A DNA stretch of 25,000 bases from Priapulus caudatus (GCF_000485595.1 NW_014579004.1:8786-33785), one strand, 5' to 3'. Shown: positions 9,191-19,120, numbered from the stretch's first letter. Translations and numbers: made by a program. Notes: a model not told the origin generated them from the letters alone.

Positions 9191-9593
9191 GTGAGCCATG
9201 GTATGGAGGTGCAAATGCAGCTGGCATTCATCATATAGGAAACCATGTAGATCCCAAAATGCGAGTCAGCGTGTAAGATTACCGTCGGTTATTTCTATAA
9301 TTTTCTCTCTCTCTCTAAGCGCGCCGAATGGGACTTTCAGCCGGCAGGGTTTTATTTCGAAATGTGTCTATAACTTATATGGCAACCTGTTACCGCCACA
9401 CTCCCAACACGAATGAGTTGAGGAAATCTATTCTTGCAACACGGCCCACTGGCAGGAAGCTCTTCTCCGCTCCCCCTTCCTTCCTTCCTTCCTCTCTGTC
9501 TCTCCTCGAAAGTGCATTCAAGCCGCAGAGCGAGCAATTTTACGGCGCAGCCACAAGTGTATAGTCGATATTGTTATCGTTGTTCATCAACAT
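9191..9593. other. Unique spacer with short pyrimidine runs
   Basis: Includes CT dinucleotides at about 9303-9317 and a CTTCC run at about 9475-9495. Overlapping small open frames here have no recognisable domain. Confidence 0.3.
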
Positions 9594-9715
9594 GCACGCA
9601 CGCACGCACCACGCAAACATATTTATATATATGTATATATATATATCCTATATTATATATTATCATACGCACGCACGCAACGCACGCACACGCGCGCACA
9701 CACACACACACACGG
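9594..9715 (+). repeat. Compound CACG / TA / CA microsatellite
   Basis: GCACGCAC runs flank an alternating TATATA tract (about 9620-9660) and end in (CA)n. Alternating purine-pyrimidine DNA of this type is prone to Z-form. Confidence 0.85.
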
Positions 9716-10256
9716 CGGGACGCGTGGGATTTGACAATTTATAGCAACTATCTAGGAACTGGAAAATATCGGATAAATGGTTCGGTGATTCGAGAATTGA
9801 AATCAACCTAAATTGTGGTTTATATTAACCGGGTACCGGGAAATCGCACATTTCCCACATAAGGAAACTTGGTATGGACCCCCTTTCCCCTCATTAACCG
9901 GTAATATATGGTAGGTGTACGACGACATGCCCGAACCAATTCAGGGCTAACTTATATTATAGGCCATGCAATAAATATGGCGATGACGGACTGGCAGTAT
10001 AACACACACCCGCCTGCTAAATGTTTCTGAAATCAAGCCGGGTTCTAGTAGCGAATCCTGTAATAACATATCACGAATCCGAAATCATGCATCGGTCGTA
10101 AAAAAAACTTGAAATACCTCGTAAGCCGTTAGGGGTCCAGTGACGATACTAACCAGGCGCATGCGCGACTTTTGTTTTAACTCGGCGCACATGAAAGCGG
10201 ATGTGTTGTTTATTTTTTTCGTTTACAGGCAAACAGCGAATTGGCGATCAAAAGAA
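9716..10256. other. Unrecognised unique sequence
   Basis: No gene or repeat is recognised. A GCGCATGCGC palindrome lies at 10157-10166. Confidence 0.35.
10157..10166. promoter_or_regulatory. NRF1-like palindrome GCGCATGCGC
   Basis: Second of three exact copies in the window. No transcription unit is recognisable next to it. Confidence 0.3.
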
Positions 10257-10340
10257 CTCATTTTTTTCTTCTTCTTGATCTTGTTCTTGATCTTCTTGTT
10301 CTTCTTCTTCCTGTTTTTTTTCTTCTTCCTCTTTATTCAG
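10257..10340 (+). repeat. T/TTC pyrimidine tract
   Basis: Low-complexity run of T, CTT and CTTG. The hydrophobic open frame 10140-10379 depends on it. Confidence 0.8.
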
Positions 10341-10349
10341 TTTCAGCAT

Positions 10350-10405
10350 AGGCTCATTATAGGCCTGAGGTTATTATAGTTAGGCCATTATAGTTAGGCC
10401 TAAGG
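10350..10405 (+). repeat. Short tandem ATTATAG-(TT)-AGGCC repeat
   Basis: Three imperfect copies of ATTATAGTTAGGCC occur in a row. No wider repeat unit is seen. Confidence 0.6.
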
Positions 10406-11083
10406 TATAACAGTGACTGATGTTTTAAAAGTATATTTAAACTATGTAATACGCCGCCGACTTGTGCGTTGTATGTCATCATTGGTTAGAAAGACTACAT
10501 AAGCGCCTTGTTTTTTTTAATTCAGACTAACAAGTTTTCCCACTAAATTACTCATACGTGCACGGCAAATCCGCTTCCAAACGAACAAGTCAATTTTAAT
10601 GGAAATTATTTATATCAAACTAACTTCGCAACTTACGTACATAAATTCAACTGTTTGGAAATTTTTCCCTTTCTTTCTTTATTAATAATTATCGTGATTA
10701 TTTAATATTTGATTTAATTTATAATTATTGTGTAATTCTTTCCGAATTTTTTGTCGCAAAGGTATCCGATCTCTATATCGATTACAATTTATCAATTACG
10801 AATATCCTTTAGCAGTAGATATGCAGTATCATTTTTGTTCAAAAAGTAATATGTACCTCTGATGGTGGGTTTGCAGTTCTTCTGGCTGCCGCTGGTGCGT
10901 GCAAGCGGACTCCCACCTGCTTGGTTTTCCCTTCTACGAACAGGCTTTTAACAGAGTACGTTGGTGTGTGTGTGTATAGATAAAAATTCACTCTCGTTTA
11001 TACAAAGATTACAACTATAATGGTGTTTGGGTAGAATACTCCACGGTAAATATCTGACTGTTCAATTAGTACTAGCGCTGCGT
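10406..11083. other. AT-rich unique sequence
   Basis: No gene or repeat is recognised, apart from a tiny GT run at about 10962-10975. Confidence 0.35.
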
Positions 11084-11276
11084 ATACCCAGGGGCGTGTA
11101 CAGGAGTGGGGGTCCAGGGAGTCCGGACCCCCCTCCCCCTGCTCGCGCAGAAAACGCATCTAAGGGGGTCTAATTTCAAAAAAATTCTGGGGGAAGACCC
11201 CCCTTCGCGTGCTCGCAAGTTTGGGTTACGGTTAGACCCCCCCCCTGGTACAAATCATGTACACGCCCCTGATACC
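11084..11276. mobile_element. MITE with CAGGGGCG termini, copy 1 (183 bp plus direct repeats)
   Basis: The element spans 11089-11271. Its left end CAGGGGCGTGTACA is exactly inverted at the right end (TGTACACGCCCCTG). Flanking ATACC occurs at 11084-11088 and 11272-11276, a possible 5-bp target duplication. The interior has G- and C-runs (GGGGTCC, GGACCCCCC, GACCCCCC) and the tags TGCTCGCGCAGAAAACGC and TTCGCGTGCTCGC. CAGGGGCG ends are typical of hAT-like MITEs, but those normally have 8-bp duplications, so the flank is atypical or decayed. The small open frame across it is chance. A second diverged copy is at about 15188-15361. Confidence 0.8.
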
Positions 11277-11944
11277 TCAGGCTACTTGTGATGACGCTGT
11301 GCCGTACTGCTGGCAGTACTACTAAATTACTGCACTGGTAATTACCCAGATGCTAATGCGTCGAATATTGTTCGCAGCAAATATGAATAAAATTACAAGA
11401 AAATTAGAAGATAATTTTAGAGGTTTCTTTTCGCCATCGGTCACATGGCGTTCACGCTGGCGGTCGTTCTCGTTGCCTTTGCTGTCTTTTATTAATGCTT
11501 ATGCCGACTTAAGACCGCATACGCATAGCTTTGTATTTATATTGTTAGCGGCGATAACACGGCAAATTATACGTTCGAAGTCGATAGCAGACGCGGGATG
11601 AGCTTACGTTTCATCCTGTCTTTAAATCGTTAAAAAATGCGTGCTCGCGGAACACAGTGTGTATACATGTAGAGCGACAACTGTGAACAACTGTCATCGG
11701 AAGTTTACACGATGCGGATAACAAACGCGTGGCTGGCGTATATATCGCGTTATCGTGCGCGCAGACTACTGGCTAAAACTTCCAGTAGCGCTTAGTAGGT
11801 AGTTGTAATGCGTGTGTTTCGTATGGGAGCTTGAAACTGCGGTTTCCCATGGGGGAATCTATTCACGTAAGCGTGAGGCGAGCGAGTATAAAAAAGTCCA
11901 TCCTAATCGGTGTTCCAATCTTCCGCGTTTTTTGCGAAGAGAGC
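11277..11944. other. Unrecognised unique sequence
   Basis: No gene is recognised. The 16-codon frame at 11445-11495 is strongly hydrophobic (MAFTLAVVLVAFAVF), like a signal peptide, but stops at TAA with no convincing donor. The 83-codon frame at 11350-11601 overlaps it in another frame and has no domain. Confidence 0.3.
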
Positions 11945-12071
11945 AAAAGAAAGAGAGATGGATAGCAAGACAGACCAACCGACTGACTGGCTGACTGACT
12001 GAATGACATATTGAGATATAGATAGACAGACAGACAGACAGACTGACTGACTGACTGACAGACATACTGAG

Positions 12072-12117
<46 letters not shown>

Positions 12118-12221
12118 ATAGAGAGATACGATAGATCGATAAAAGATAGAATAGAATACTAGAAAAGCCAAAGAAAATAACCGATAGATACGAGAGAGAG
12201 AGAGAGAGAGAAGAGGAGAGG

Positions 12222-12257
<36 letters not shown>

Positions 12258-12695
12258 CGAAGAAAGAGAGAGAGAGAAACTAGAATAGGTAGATAGATAG
12301 ATAATAAGCATAGATAGATAGATAAAGATAGATAGATAGATAGATATAGGATAGATATGAAGATAATAGAGAGATACGATAGATCATCAGATAATAGCAT
12401 AGCTAGATAGAGATAAGAGAGAGAGAAGAAGAGAGAGAGAGAAAGGCAGAGAGAGAGACAGAGAGCCGAGAAGAGACGAGATAATAAGGAACAATAGATA
12501 GATAGATATATAAGATAGCATAAATAGATAGATAACACACACGAGAGAGAAAGAAGACATAAAGAGAGAGAGAGAGAGCGCGCTGAGAGATAAAGAAAGA
12601 GAAGAAGAGAGGAAGAATAGAGGGGCGGAGAGATAGAGATAGAGAAGAGATAGAGATAGAGAGAGAAAGAGAGAGTCGGGAGAGGAGCGCGGAGA
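11945..12695 (+). repeat. Compound GACT/GACA/GATA/GA satellite block (~750 bp)
   Basis: Purine-rich tetranucleotide arrays run in the order GACT/GACA (about 11975-12065), GATA (about 12075-12145), GA (about 12190-12275), GATA (about 12290-12420), then GA with GATA islands to 12695. Long minus-strand open frames (up to 211 codons, Leu/Ser/Ile/Tyr) are repeat translations. Confidence 0.9.
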
Positions 12696-12709
12696 GATAA
12701 CGACCAAAA

Positions 12710-13030
12710 AGATATACTTGTCGTTGATGATGAAACGCGCTTTAGCGCTCCGCGCTAACCGCGATCGAACGCCAAAACTCGCCGAAGGCAAACGACGCGT
12801 GCAGGAAGATGGCGGAGGTACGGGAGACTGCGAATTGCATGGAAAATTCCCCCGGCGCGGCGGCGGCGCACGGTGATAATGAATGAGTGCGACGGACAAG
12901 CTATCGCGGCGGGGGAGGAATAGAAGCTGCGATGTAGACTCGACAGGCCCCCCTCCCCCTGATTCCTCGATCGTCCGTGAGTCTTTGTGCGGTCCGTTGT
13001 AGGCTATACACGCGTGCGACGTGACGCATG
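12710..13030. promoter_or_regulatory. CpG-rich unique island
   Basis: A stretch dense in CG (for example GCGCTCCGCGCTAACCGCG and GGCGCGGCGGCGGCGC) between two satellite blocks. It contains a YY1-like AAGATGGCGG and a strong-context ATG. This is consistent with a promoter or first exon, but no downstream exon is identified. Confidence 0.35.
12809..12886 (+). CDS. Candidate short ORF or first coding exon
   Basis: ATG at 12809 sits in strong Kozak-like context (GAAGATGGCG: purine at -3, G at +4) within a CpG-rich island. The 25-codon frame begins MAEVRETANCMENSPG, continues with an Ala run from GCG repeats, and stops at TGA 12884-12886. A donor-like G/GTGATA at about 12872-12878 would let it splice out before the stop, as first coding exons often do. 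No family is recognised and no partner exon is found. The AAGATGGCGG start also matches the YY1 site found at many animal transcription starts, so it may be purely regulatory. Confidence 0.2.
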   Translation: MAEVRETANCMENSPGAAAAHGDNE

Positions 13031-13127
13031 ATTGCCCCCGTGCTGGATATGGAAATATTATGATATTTTGACATTCGGTACGTGCTGGTTTTAATCAAAA
13101 TGTGTACTGCAAATGTGTGTAAAAAAG

Positions 13128-13485
13128 AACACACGAGCGCACGCAGCACGCATACAACACAACTATATACGTATACGCGCGCACACACTCGTATACAATG
13201 CAACTATATACGCACGCTCGTGAACACACGTAGGCGGGCCTATACAACACAGCTATACACGCACATGCGCGGGCACGCACACAGCACAAGACAAGAGCAA
13301 TAACAACACGAACACCACAGCACGACATACACACACAGATGGGGCGCACACACACACACATCACACACTCACAGCACACACACATACCGACACACCCAAC
13401 ACAACAACACCCGCGCACACCAGCACACCCACACACACACACACGACACCACACATACACACACACACACACATATACTAAATAT
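13128..13485 (+). repeat. Degenerate CA/CACG microsatellite
   Basis: Interrupted ACAC, GCAC and ACAACACA runs extend for about 350 bases, with a semi-regular ACAC.ACTATA.ACGCAC motif at 13155-13265 occurring three times at roughly 45-50-base spacing. Cys/Val-rich minus-strand frames are artefacts. Confidence 0.85.
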
Positions 13486-14100
13486 ACTAGATATATAGTG
13501 TAGTATACATATAAAAGCGAGCGACGGCCCGCGAGCGCAAGAGTATCTATTATACCCTATAGCCACCACCGTACGCAATAGCACGGTAAAGTCCCAAGCG
13601 GGAAGGCACCACACGCACGCACACTGCTCATCTGTAATCTAATCCATAATGGATTAGCCGCGTCGTCAAAGGCTGAAGACCGAATTTTAGCTAATTAAAT
13701 TCTGTAAATCACGGCGCGAGCATGTAAAGTTATGAGACCTGACACCCGCCCGCAGCGCTGAAATCGTGACAGCGCAAAACGCTGTAAGCTTACCAAGTGC
13801 GTACCTATATTACCGCAAATCATCGCATACTATAAACAAACTTCTATAATTAATTATAACTAAACACCACATATATACTATAGGCCATATATACTATATA
13901 CATAATTATCACTAGCCCTATATCATATGCGTATACCCTGTGTTCAAACGCCCATGCGTTGATTTAGTGGTTCCGAGCGAGCGAGAGTGAATCGGACTCT
14001 TCGATCATCTGTAAACCACATTGAAGCAATTCTCTATAGGCCGCATGTGGCGTTAACGAGTTCTCATAATAAACCACTTCGCCATTGACCCATTTGATCC
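13486..14100. other. Unrecognised unique sequence
   Basis: Mostly AT-rich with TATA-like runs (about 13840-13910). A tiny hairpin TAATCCA..TGGATTA is at about 13640-13657. No gene is recognised. Confidence 0.35.
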
Positions 14101-14102
14101 CG

Positions 14103-14363
14103 GTCTGCTAGCATCTATGACAAATACACAATACTCATATACGCTCTCCTATGACACTATGTCATAGGAAACTTCTATGACAAATATTGTGTAATGTTTG
14201 TGCGACAATCATAGGATTAATTGAGCGCCTAATAGAACTCAAGCAGTAAATTCAGCTGTAAAGCGGAACGAAGTTACGCGCACCATATATTATCTTTATA
14301 AATACACAAGAAGCGTAATGTGTATGTCGTATTGTCAATAACCGATGCAAGCAGAAACATGTT
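14103..14363. mobile_element. Foldback MITE, copy 2 (decayed)
   Basis: The left part GTCTGCTAGCATCTATGACA and the right part GATGCAAGCAGAAACATGTT match the termini of the copy at 7982-8338. The core (about 14196-14275) matches the copy 1 core in reverse complement (GCTGTAAAGCGGAACGAAGTT against its inverse). Terminal arms have suffered deletions, and the 66-bp internal duplication is absent. No convincing target duplication remains. Confidence 0.8.
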
Positions 14364-14417
14364 ACCGTGCGACACGTCAAGCTCTAGCATATCTTAGATT
14401 CTTTTGAATACGAATCG

Positions 14418-14665
14418 TACTGGGGTAAGATCCCATATCTTGCGTTTACACGTCTCTATTTCGTGCTAGTAAGATCACATATCTAATAGGTGCTATATTA
14501 CGTCACATTTCTAATGGATGTTTGGTGAAGTCATATTCTAAGGGAGAACCACATCTCTAAAAATACTCGAGGAGTTCAATAGATGTTAGCTAGGTTCACC
14601 TATCTAATACGTGCTAGGTTGAATCACATATATAACGCATGCTGGGTGAAACGACATTCATTAGT
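14418..14665 (+). repeat. Degenerate ~30-bp minisatellite
   Basis: Blocks of the type GTGCTAGGT..A.TCACATATCTAATA recur about seven or eight times at irregular spacing (about 26-38 bases), best seen at 14465-14510 and 14605-14635. Copies are heavily diverged. No coding potential is seen. Confidence 0.55.
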
Positions 14666-15020
14666 CCTCTAAAACAGCAGCCGAGACTAATATCGCGGCC
14701 CATTCGCGAATGATGCACTGAGCACGACCGTTCCTGGCATTACGTATATAGTCATTGAGATGCAATCAGACCAGTAAAGCTTGTGACAAATATACACTGT
14801 CTAGCTACTGACCATGGAGTAAATTCTATGTGGTAGTATATCCGCCGAGGAGACTTCTATTCTGCCGCCTGGTGATGCTGCGGATGATACAGTCATCAAT
14901 TATTCGCGACGAGGCGCTTTCGGTACCAAATAATTAAATGCATGAATGGACACAGTCAGCGGCCGATGCCCGTACCCACCGCCCAGCAGCCAGCGCAGCA
15001 CCGACCGCGACCTCGAACCG
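14666..15020. other. Unrecognised unique sequence
   Basis: No repeat family or gene is recognised. The open frame 14946-15164 runs into the GT tract and is not credible. Confidence 0.35.
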
Positions 15021-15026
15021 AAATTT

Positions 15027-15187
15027 GCGTGTGTGTGTGTGTTCGTGTTTGTGTGTAGTGGTGCGTGTGTGTGTGTTGGTGTGCGTGTGATAGATATAAT
15101 GTGTGCTGTGCTGGTGATGATAGTGTGTGTAGTGTGTGTCGATGATGTGTTGGTGTGTGTGTGAGTGTATTGTGTAGTTGTGTGTGC
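15027..15187 (+). repeat. Degenerate GT tract, left part
   Basis: (GT)n interrupted by GATGAT, GCTGTGCTG and similar. It resumes at about 15420 after the MITE copy. Confidence 0.85.
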
Positions 15188-15361
15188 TGGAGGCTTATAT
15201 TATGGAGTGTTTAGGATTATTGGCGACCCACCTATTGCTCGCGCAGAAAACGCTCTGGAGTTAATTTAAAAATTCCCGAGCCCACGGCTCCCTTCCGCGT
15301 GCTCGCCAAACTATGGTCACCGGATAACCCCCATGGTAATCCATCCTGTACACGCACCCTG
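15188..15361. mobile_element. CAGGGGCG-type MITE, copy 2 (decayed)
   Basis: It shares TTGCTCGCGCAGAAAACGC, AATT.AAAAATTC, CTTCCGCGTGCTCGC and the terminal TGTACACGCACCCTG with the copy at 11089-11271, in the same order and orientation. The left terminus is strongly mutated. GT-rich DNA lies on both sides, suggesting insertion into a GT tract or regrowth of the tract around it. Confidence 0.75.
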
Positions 15362-15419
15362 CGAGCATAATTCGCCAACATTGAAAAACGAACACTCCCA
15401 ATAGAAACAGGATACGGGC

Positions 15420-15690
15420 CTGTGTGTGTGTGTGTGTGGTGTGCTGGTGGTGTTGTGTCGTGTTGGTTGCGGTGAGGGTGGGTCGTGTTATGTGTGTGTG
15501 TGTGTAGGTGTTGTGAGTTGTGTGTGTTGTGTGTTTGTGTGGTGTGTGGTCGTGATGTGTGTGTGCTTCCTGCGAGGTGTTGTGGACTTTGTGAATTACG
15601 GTGGCACATACTGGTGTGTGTGTGTTATTTGTGAGTGTTGTGTGTGTCGGTCCTCGTTGTGTGTTTGCTGTGTGCTGGTTGGTGGGTGAA
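15420..15690 (+). repeat. Degenerate GT tract, right part
   Basis: GTGTGTG runs with GTTGTG, GGTGTTGTG and GCTGGTGG interruptions. Cys/Val-rich frames through it are artefacts. Confidence 0.85.
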
Positions 15691-16135
15691 TGGACTACCG
15701 TTCATGTTCTGTCGAATGTCATTCTTTGCCTGCCAGTGAAAACTCAGATCGTTAGATCCGTGTGTATATTTTTATGCCGGATGATGATGCAAAGCTTGTG
15801 TATAAGAGGGCCGAAAAGGACCGAGATAAGCATCAAATCAACAATTTATAGCGAAATTGAATATTAGAATAAGAATTCAACCTATTGTCACAAGCGAGTA
15901 TCCCGGCATGACCTAAATATATTGCCTTAGGGTTCGTACGCCGCGAATTAGCTGGCGAGAAGGACGGCGGGGTACGGCTGGTTGGCTGCAATAGACGGTG
16001 AAGGTTGTTCCTGATATAGATGCATTCAGTACTGCAATTTGGTTATATATAGACGTGTAAAGATGTGTCTGATGTACCGAGGCTGCGGGTGATTCTGATT
16101 GATTTGAGAAAGAGACGTGCGGGCAGGGAGGAAGG
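15691..16135. other. Unrecognised unique sequence
   Basis: No gene or repeat is recognised. Confidence 0.35.
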
Positions 16136-16352
16136 CTGGTATGAGAATACAGCGTGAAGGAGAAGAAGAAGGAAGCAAGGGGCGAAGTTTTGTTGATAGC
16201 GACACGTGTGGACTGGAGAATAAGAGAAGGAAGGTAGAAGAAGCTTAACGAAGAGAGACGCAGTCAGGAAGAAGGAAGCGGAAGAAAGAAGAAGAAGAAG
16301 AAAGAAGAAGACGAAGCCGAGAAAAAAGGCGGGCAGAAGAAGAAGAAGCCGA
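16136..16352 (+). repeat. GAA/GAAG purine-rich tract
   Basis: Purine-biased low-complexity sequence with clusters of GAAGAAGAAG, especially 16270-16350. The minus-strand Leu/Phe frame is a consequence. Confidence 0.7.
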
Positions 16353-16760
16353 GAAATCAAAGAGAACCCACATCTGCGTTTGGTGTACAGTTTTAATTAT
16401 TTATTAGTCAAGTATAAATATATTTTTGTATAGTTGCAATGTGCGATTATATTCTGACATTACTAAACCCCGTCTACAGTGTATGCGTGCGTGCACTTAC
16501 TAGTTCTAGCTTTAACTCGTGACACATATGCATACTAAAAACTTGCTTTTATTATATTTTCTACTTCGTCAACGTTATAATTAGATAGTATATATATATG
16601 ACAGAAAGGAGTAAAATAGAAATATAGAAAGACGGTGGTGTTTTTTATTTTAAAAAAATCATTTAAAAAACCGTAATTAAATAATTCTATATTATTTCGT
16701 AATTTTACATTTCCAGATATGTTTTTTTACTGGAGTTATTTGTCTTCAGTTCAATTTTGC
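16353..16760. other. AT-rich unique sequence
   Basis: AT-rich, no gene recognised. A short TATATATAT run is at about 16588-16598. Confidence 0.35.
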
Positions 16761-16763
16761 TTC

Positions 16764-16931
16764 CCCACACACACATACACACACACACACACACACAACA
16801 CACACACGCACCGCACGCACCACGCACGCACACGCTACACGCACACGCACACGCACACGCACACGCACACGCACACGCACACGCACAGCACACACGGCAA
16901 ACAGCGCAGACATCCAACCAAGCAGCACACA

Positions 16932-16963
<32 letters not shown>

Positions 16964-16975
16964 TATAGTGTTTAT
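16764..16975 (+). repeat. CA / GCACAC / TA compound microsatellite
   Basis: (CA)n at 16767-16806, a hexamer-like GCACAC run at about 16838-16886, then CA and (TA)n at 16943-16975. Confidence 0.9.
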
Positions 16976-17380
16976 ATATAATATTCCCGTTAATAACATC
17001 ATTCTAGTTCGTAATCATGCGCCATCAGAAGAATGACAGGAGAATATACTACTTCGTCACTCCGTCCAAGACAAATAGAGAGTTGATATTTGCTCGCGTT
17101 TAATGAGCCCCCTTAAGCGTACGGTTCATCTAATCTATATACTAAATATAGATACTATATACTGATATACTATTAGTATTAGGTATACCTTAACATCGTC
17201 GTTAGCTCGGCCATTAAGCATATTATACGCCTTACGCCTTACACATAGCTAACTGATCGCTGGTTCGCGCTTCGTCTCTGTATCCGTGCTCGGTCTCCTC
17301 AACTGCTCGTGCAACAGAGGGCGCTGGCTGTCAATATCCGCCGGAACAGCGTCATCAACCGGGTCGAACTGTATCGTTGT
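16976..17380. other. Unrecognised unique sequence
   Basis: No gene is recognised. TATA/ATAC alternation at 17136-17180 is low complexity. Confidence 0.35.
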
Positions 17381-17386
17381 CACCAT

Positions 17387-17439
17387 CACTTTTGTGACTA
17401 TGCAATTTTTCTTACGCAATTGCATAATTCACAAAAATG
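17387..17439. repeat. Strong hairpin (about 20-bp arms)
   Basis: The left arm CACTTTTGTGACTATGCAAT (17387-17406) pairs with ATTGCATAATTCACAAAAATG (17419-17439) with few mismatches around a loop of about 11 bases. It may be the centre of an old inverted-repeat element or a chance palindrome. No flanking target duplication was found. Confidence 0.55.
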
Positions 17440-17639
17440 ACACAAACTCCGACTATGTTAGTGTGTGCGTGTGGTTGGCGGTCGTGGAGCCTATAGGTCG
17501 CTAGGCGGAGTTCCGACGACTACATGATCATGAACGAGTCGGCCTTGAATCTCTGGAAAGATAAACGATGATTAAATGAAGGAGTAGCTAAACGAATCGC
17601 GCACGCACATCGTTATAGACGGGAGAGTGCGTGGCAGGC

Positions 17640-17673
17640 AAACGATAGACGCACGCACAGATACACGCACGCA

Positions 17674-17738
<65 letters not shown>

Positions 17739-17780
17739 ATACACACACACGCACGCGCGCACGCATGCACGCACGTACAA
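17640..17780 (+). repeat. (CA)n microsatellite with CACG flanks
   Basis: A clean CA run at about 17678-17733 bordered by GCACGCAC. Three mutually overlapping minus-strand frames (Cys, Val, Arg) confirm it is non-coding. Confidence 0.95.
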
Positions 17781-17984
17781 CCCCGCACTGTCCGGCCGCC
17801 ATGCACGACCCGTATAGCGTCTGCTCCCCATTATGTTCTAATTAGTCGCGAAACTTAATTTCAAACATTATAATACATCGCCATGGCAACGCGACTTCAA
17901 CAAGGCAGAAATTTAAAATTCAGGACAAAGCGTCATTAAGTAGGTGATTAGGTGCCTTTCGTTACCGCCTCATAATAAAAAAAA

Positions 17985-18062
17985 GCGCGGGGTGTGTGTG
18001 TGGGGGGGGGCGTCTACAGTTACGCGTCTGTCAGACGTACCTGCCCCCCCACACACACACAT
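17985..18062. repeat. Inverted GT/G-run and C-run/CA arms
   Basis: GGGGTGTGTGTGTGGGGGG at about 17989-18010 is complementary to CCCCCCCACACACACAC at about 18044-18060, with a CG-rich loop that itself holds GTCTGTCAGAC. Long imperfect foldbacks of this kind can come from inverted duplication of a microsatellite or from a MITE. Confidence 0.55.
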
Positions 18063-18084
18063 CTATCTATGGCGCACGGACGCC

Positions 18085-18135
18085 AGAGCCGTAGCCTCCG
18101 GAAGGGGGCAAGGGGGTAGCTGCCCCACTAGATTT
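18085..18135. mobile_element. Possible transposon end fragment
   Basis: GCCGTAGCCTCCGG followed by AAGGGGGCAAGGGGG and GCTGCCCC resembles the G-run/C-run ends of MITEs found in many invertebrate genomes. No partner end is identified, so the call is tentative. Confidence 0.25.
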
Positions 18136-18640
18136 TAGAGCAAAATTAAAAAATAAGCTTAGCTAATAATCGTAAATAACCCCGACGTGATTTTCTGGTC
18201 ACTTATCATTGAAAGCCTTGTCTCGGACCCACCGCTACCACACGATTGACGTCGATCAAGAGCTGCGCCCGTCGCTCATCATTACACAGTTGAGTCGTGA
18301 AATTTTGCCCTCCTCCCCGTAGGAAAATGCTCAGCCGACGACCTTGCATGCACGCAGCAGAGCGTCTTCGTAGAAAGCATCCGCGCGTAAAATAATCTAG
18401 TGTTTATGTGTCGAAAATACCCGCGAAATTAGACGTGGCGAGATGATCGGGCTTTGATCGCTCGCCAGACGCTGTCATCGAGAGAAAGTGTGTGCGGAGG
18501 AGGCGTGTGCTTAGCTAACGAATGCATTCTTGCGATTTAATCGATGGCTGTCTTGGAGGTGTCATTGAGCAATATGACGCGTGTGCGTGCACGCGCGTGT
18601 GTGTAAGATATTCGCCAGGTTGAAGGCAGTAAACGCATTC
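18136..18640. other. Unique CpG-containing sequence
   Basis: No gene is recognised. A pyrimidine tract plus TAG at about 18306-18322 resembles a splice acceptor, followed by a 22-codon frame at 18327-18395 (MLSRRPCMHAAER..). This is too short and unsupported to call an exon. Confidence 0.3.
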
Positions 18641-19120
18641 CCTTTCTCCTCCTTCCTCTGCTTTCTGCTCCTCCTTCTTCTCCTCCTTCCTCTGCTTTCT
18701 CCTCCTTCTTCTTCTCCTCCTTCCTCTGCCTCCTCCTTTTCCCTTTCTTCCCCCTTTCCTTCCTAATTTTTCTTCTTCTCCTCCTCCTTCCCCCATCTTC
18801 CTTTCCCTCCTACTTCTTCTTCTTCTACGCCTCCGTATTCTGCCTTCTCCTCCTCCTCCCCCTCCACCTCCCTCCTCTTCTCCTCCTCTTCCCTCCTCTT
18901 CTTCTCCTCGTCCCCCTCTACCTCTTCCTCCTCCTCTTCCCCTCACCCCCTTCTTCTCCTCCCCCTTCACCTCCCTCCTCTTCTCCTTCTCCTTCCTCCT
19001 CTTCTTCTCCTCCTCCCTTTCTACCTCTTCCTCCTCCTCTTCCCCCTCACCCCTCCTCCTCTTCCCCCTCACCCCCCTCCTCCTCTCTCCCCTCACCCCC
19101 TCCTCCTCCACCGTCATCAC
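18640..19120 (+). repeat. CCT/CTT pyrimidine-rich satellite (~480 bp)
   Basis: Degenerate TCCTCC, TTCTTC and CCCCCT runs, with local ~50-base higher-order units (for example CTCCTCTTCCCCCTCACCCC at about 19035-19080, repeated). The 271-codon minus-strand frame (18515-19330) is mostly Glu/Arg/Gly from this tract. Confidence 0.9.

Noticed and set aside
8489-9246. Overlapping 234-248-codon minus-strand open frames, Pro/Ser/His-rich
   Set aside because: All lie over the G-rich minisatellite in three frames at once; the repeat simply avoids stop codons.
11445-11495. Signal-peptide-like 16-codon frame
   Set aside because: Stops at TAA with no donor that would extend it; weak start context.
11945-12145. 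Telomeric or centromeric satellite
   Set aside because: Motifs are GACA/GATA tetranucleotides, not telomere repeats, and no long higher-order monomer is seen.
11863-12899. Several long minus-strand Leu/Ser/Ile/Tyr frames
   Set aside because: Translations of GATA, GACA and GA repeats, with no unique sequence of note.
18306-18395. Acceptor-like pyrimidine tract followed by a 22-codon frame
   Set aside because: Too short and unsupported by any donor, homology or partner exon.
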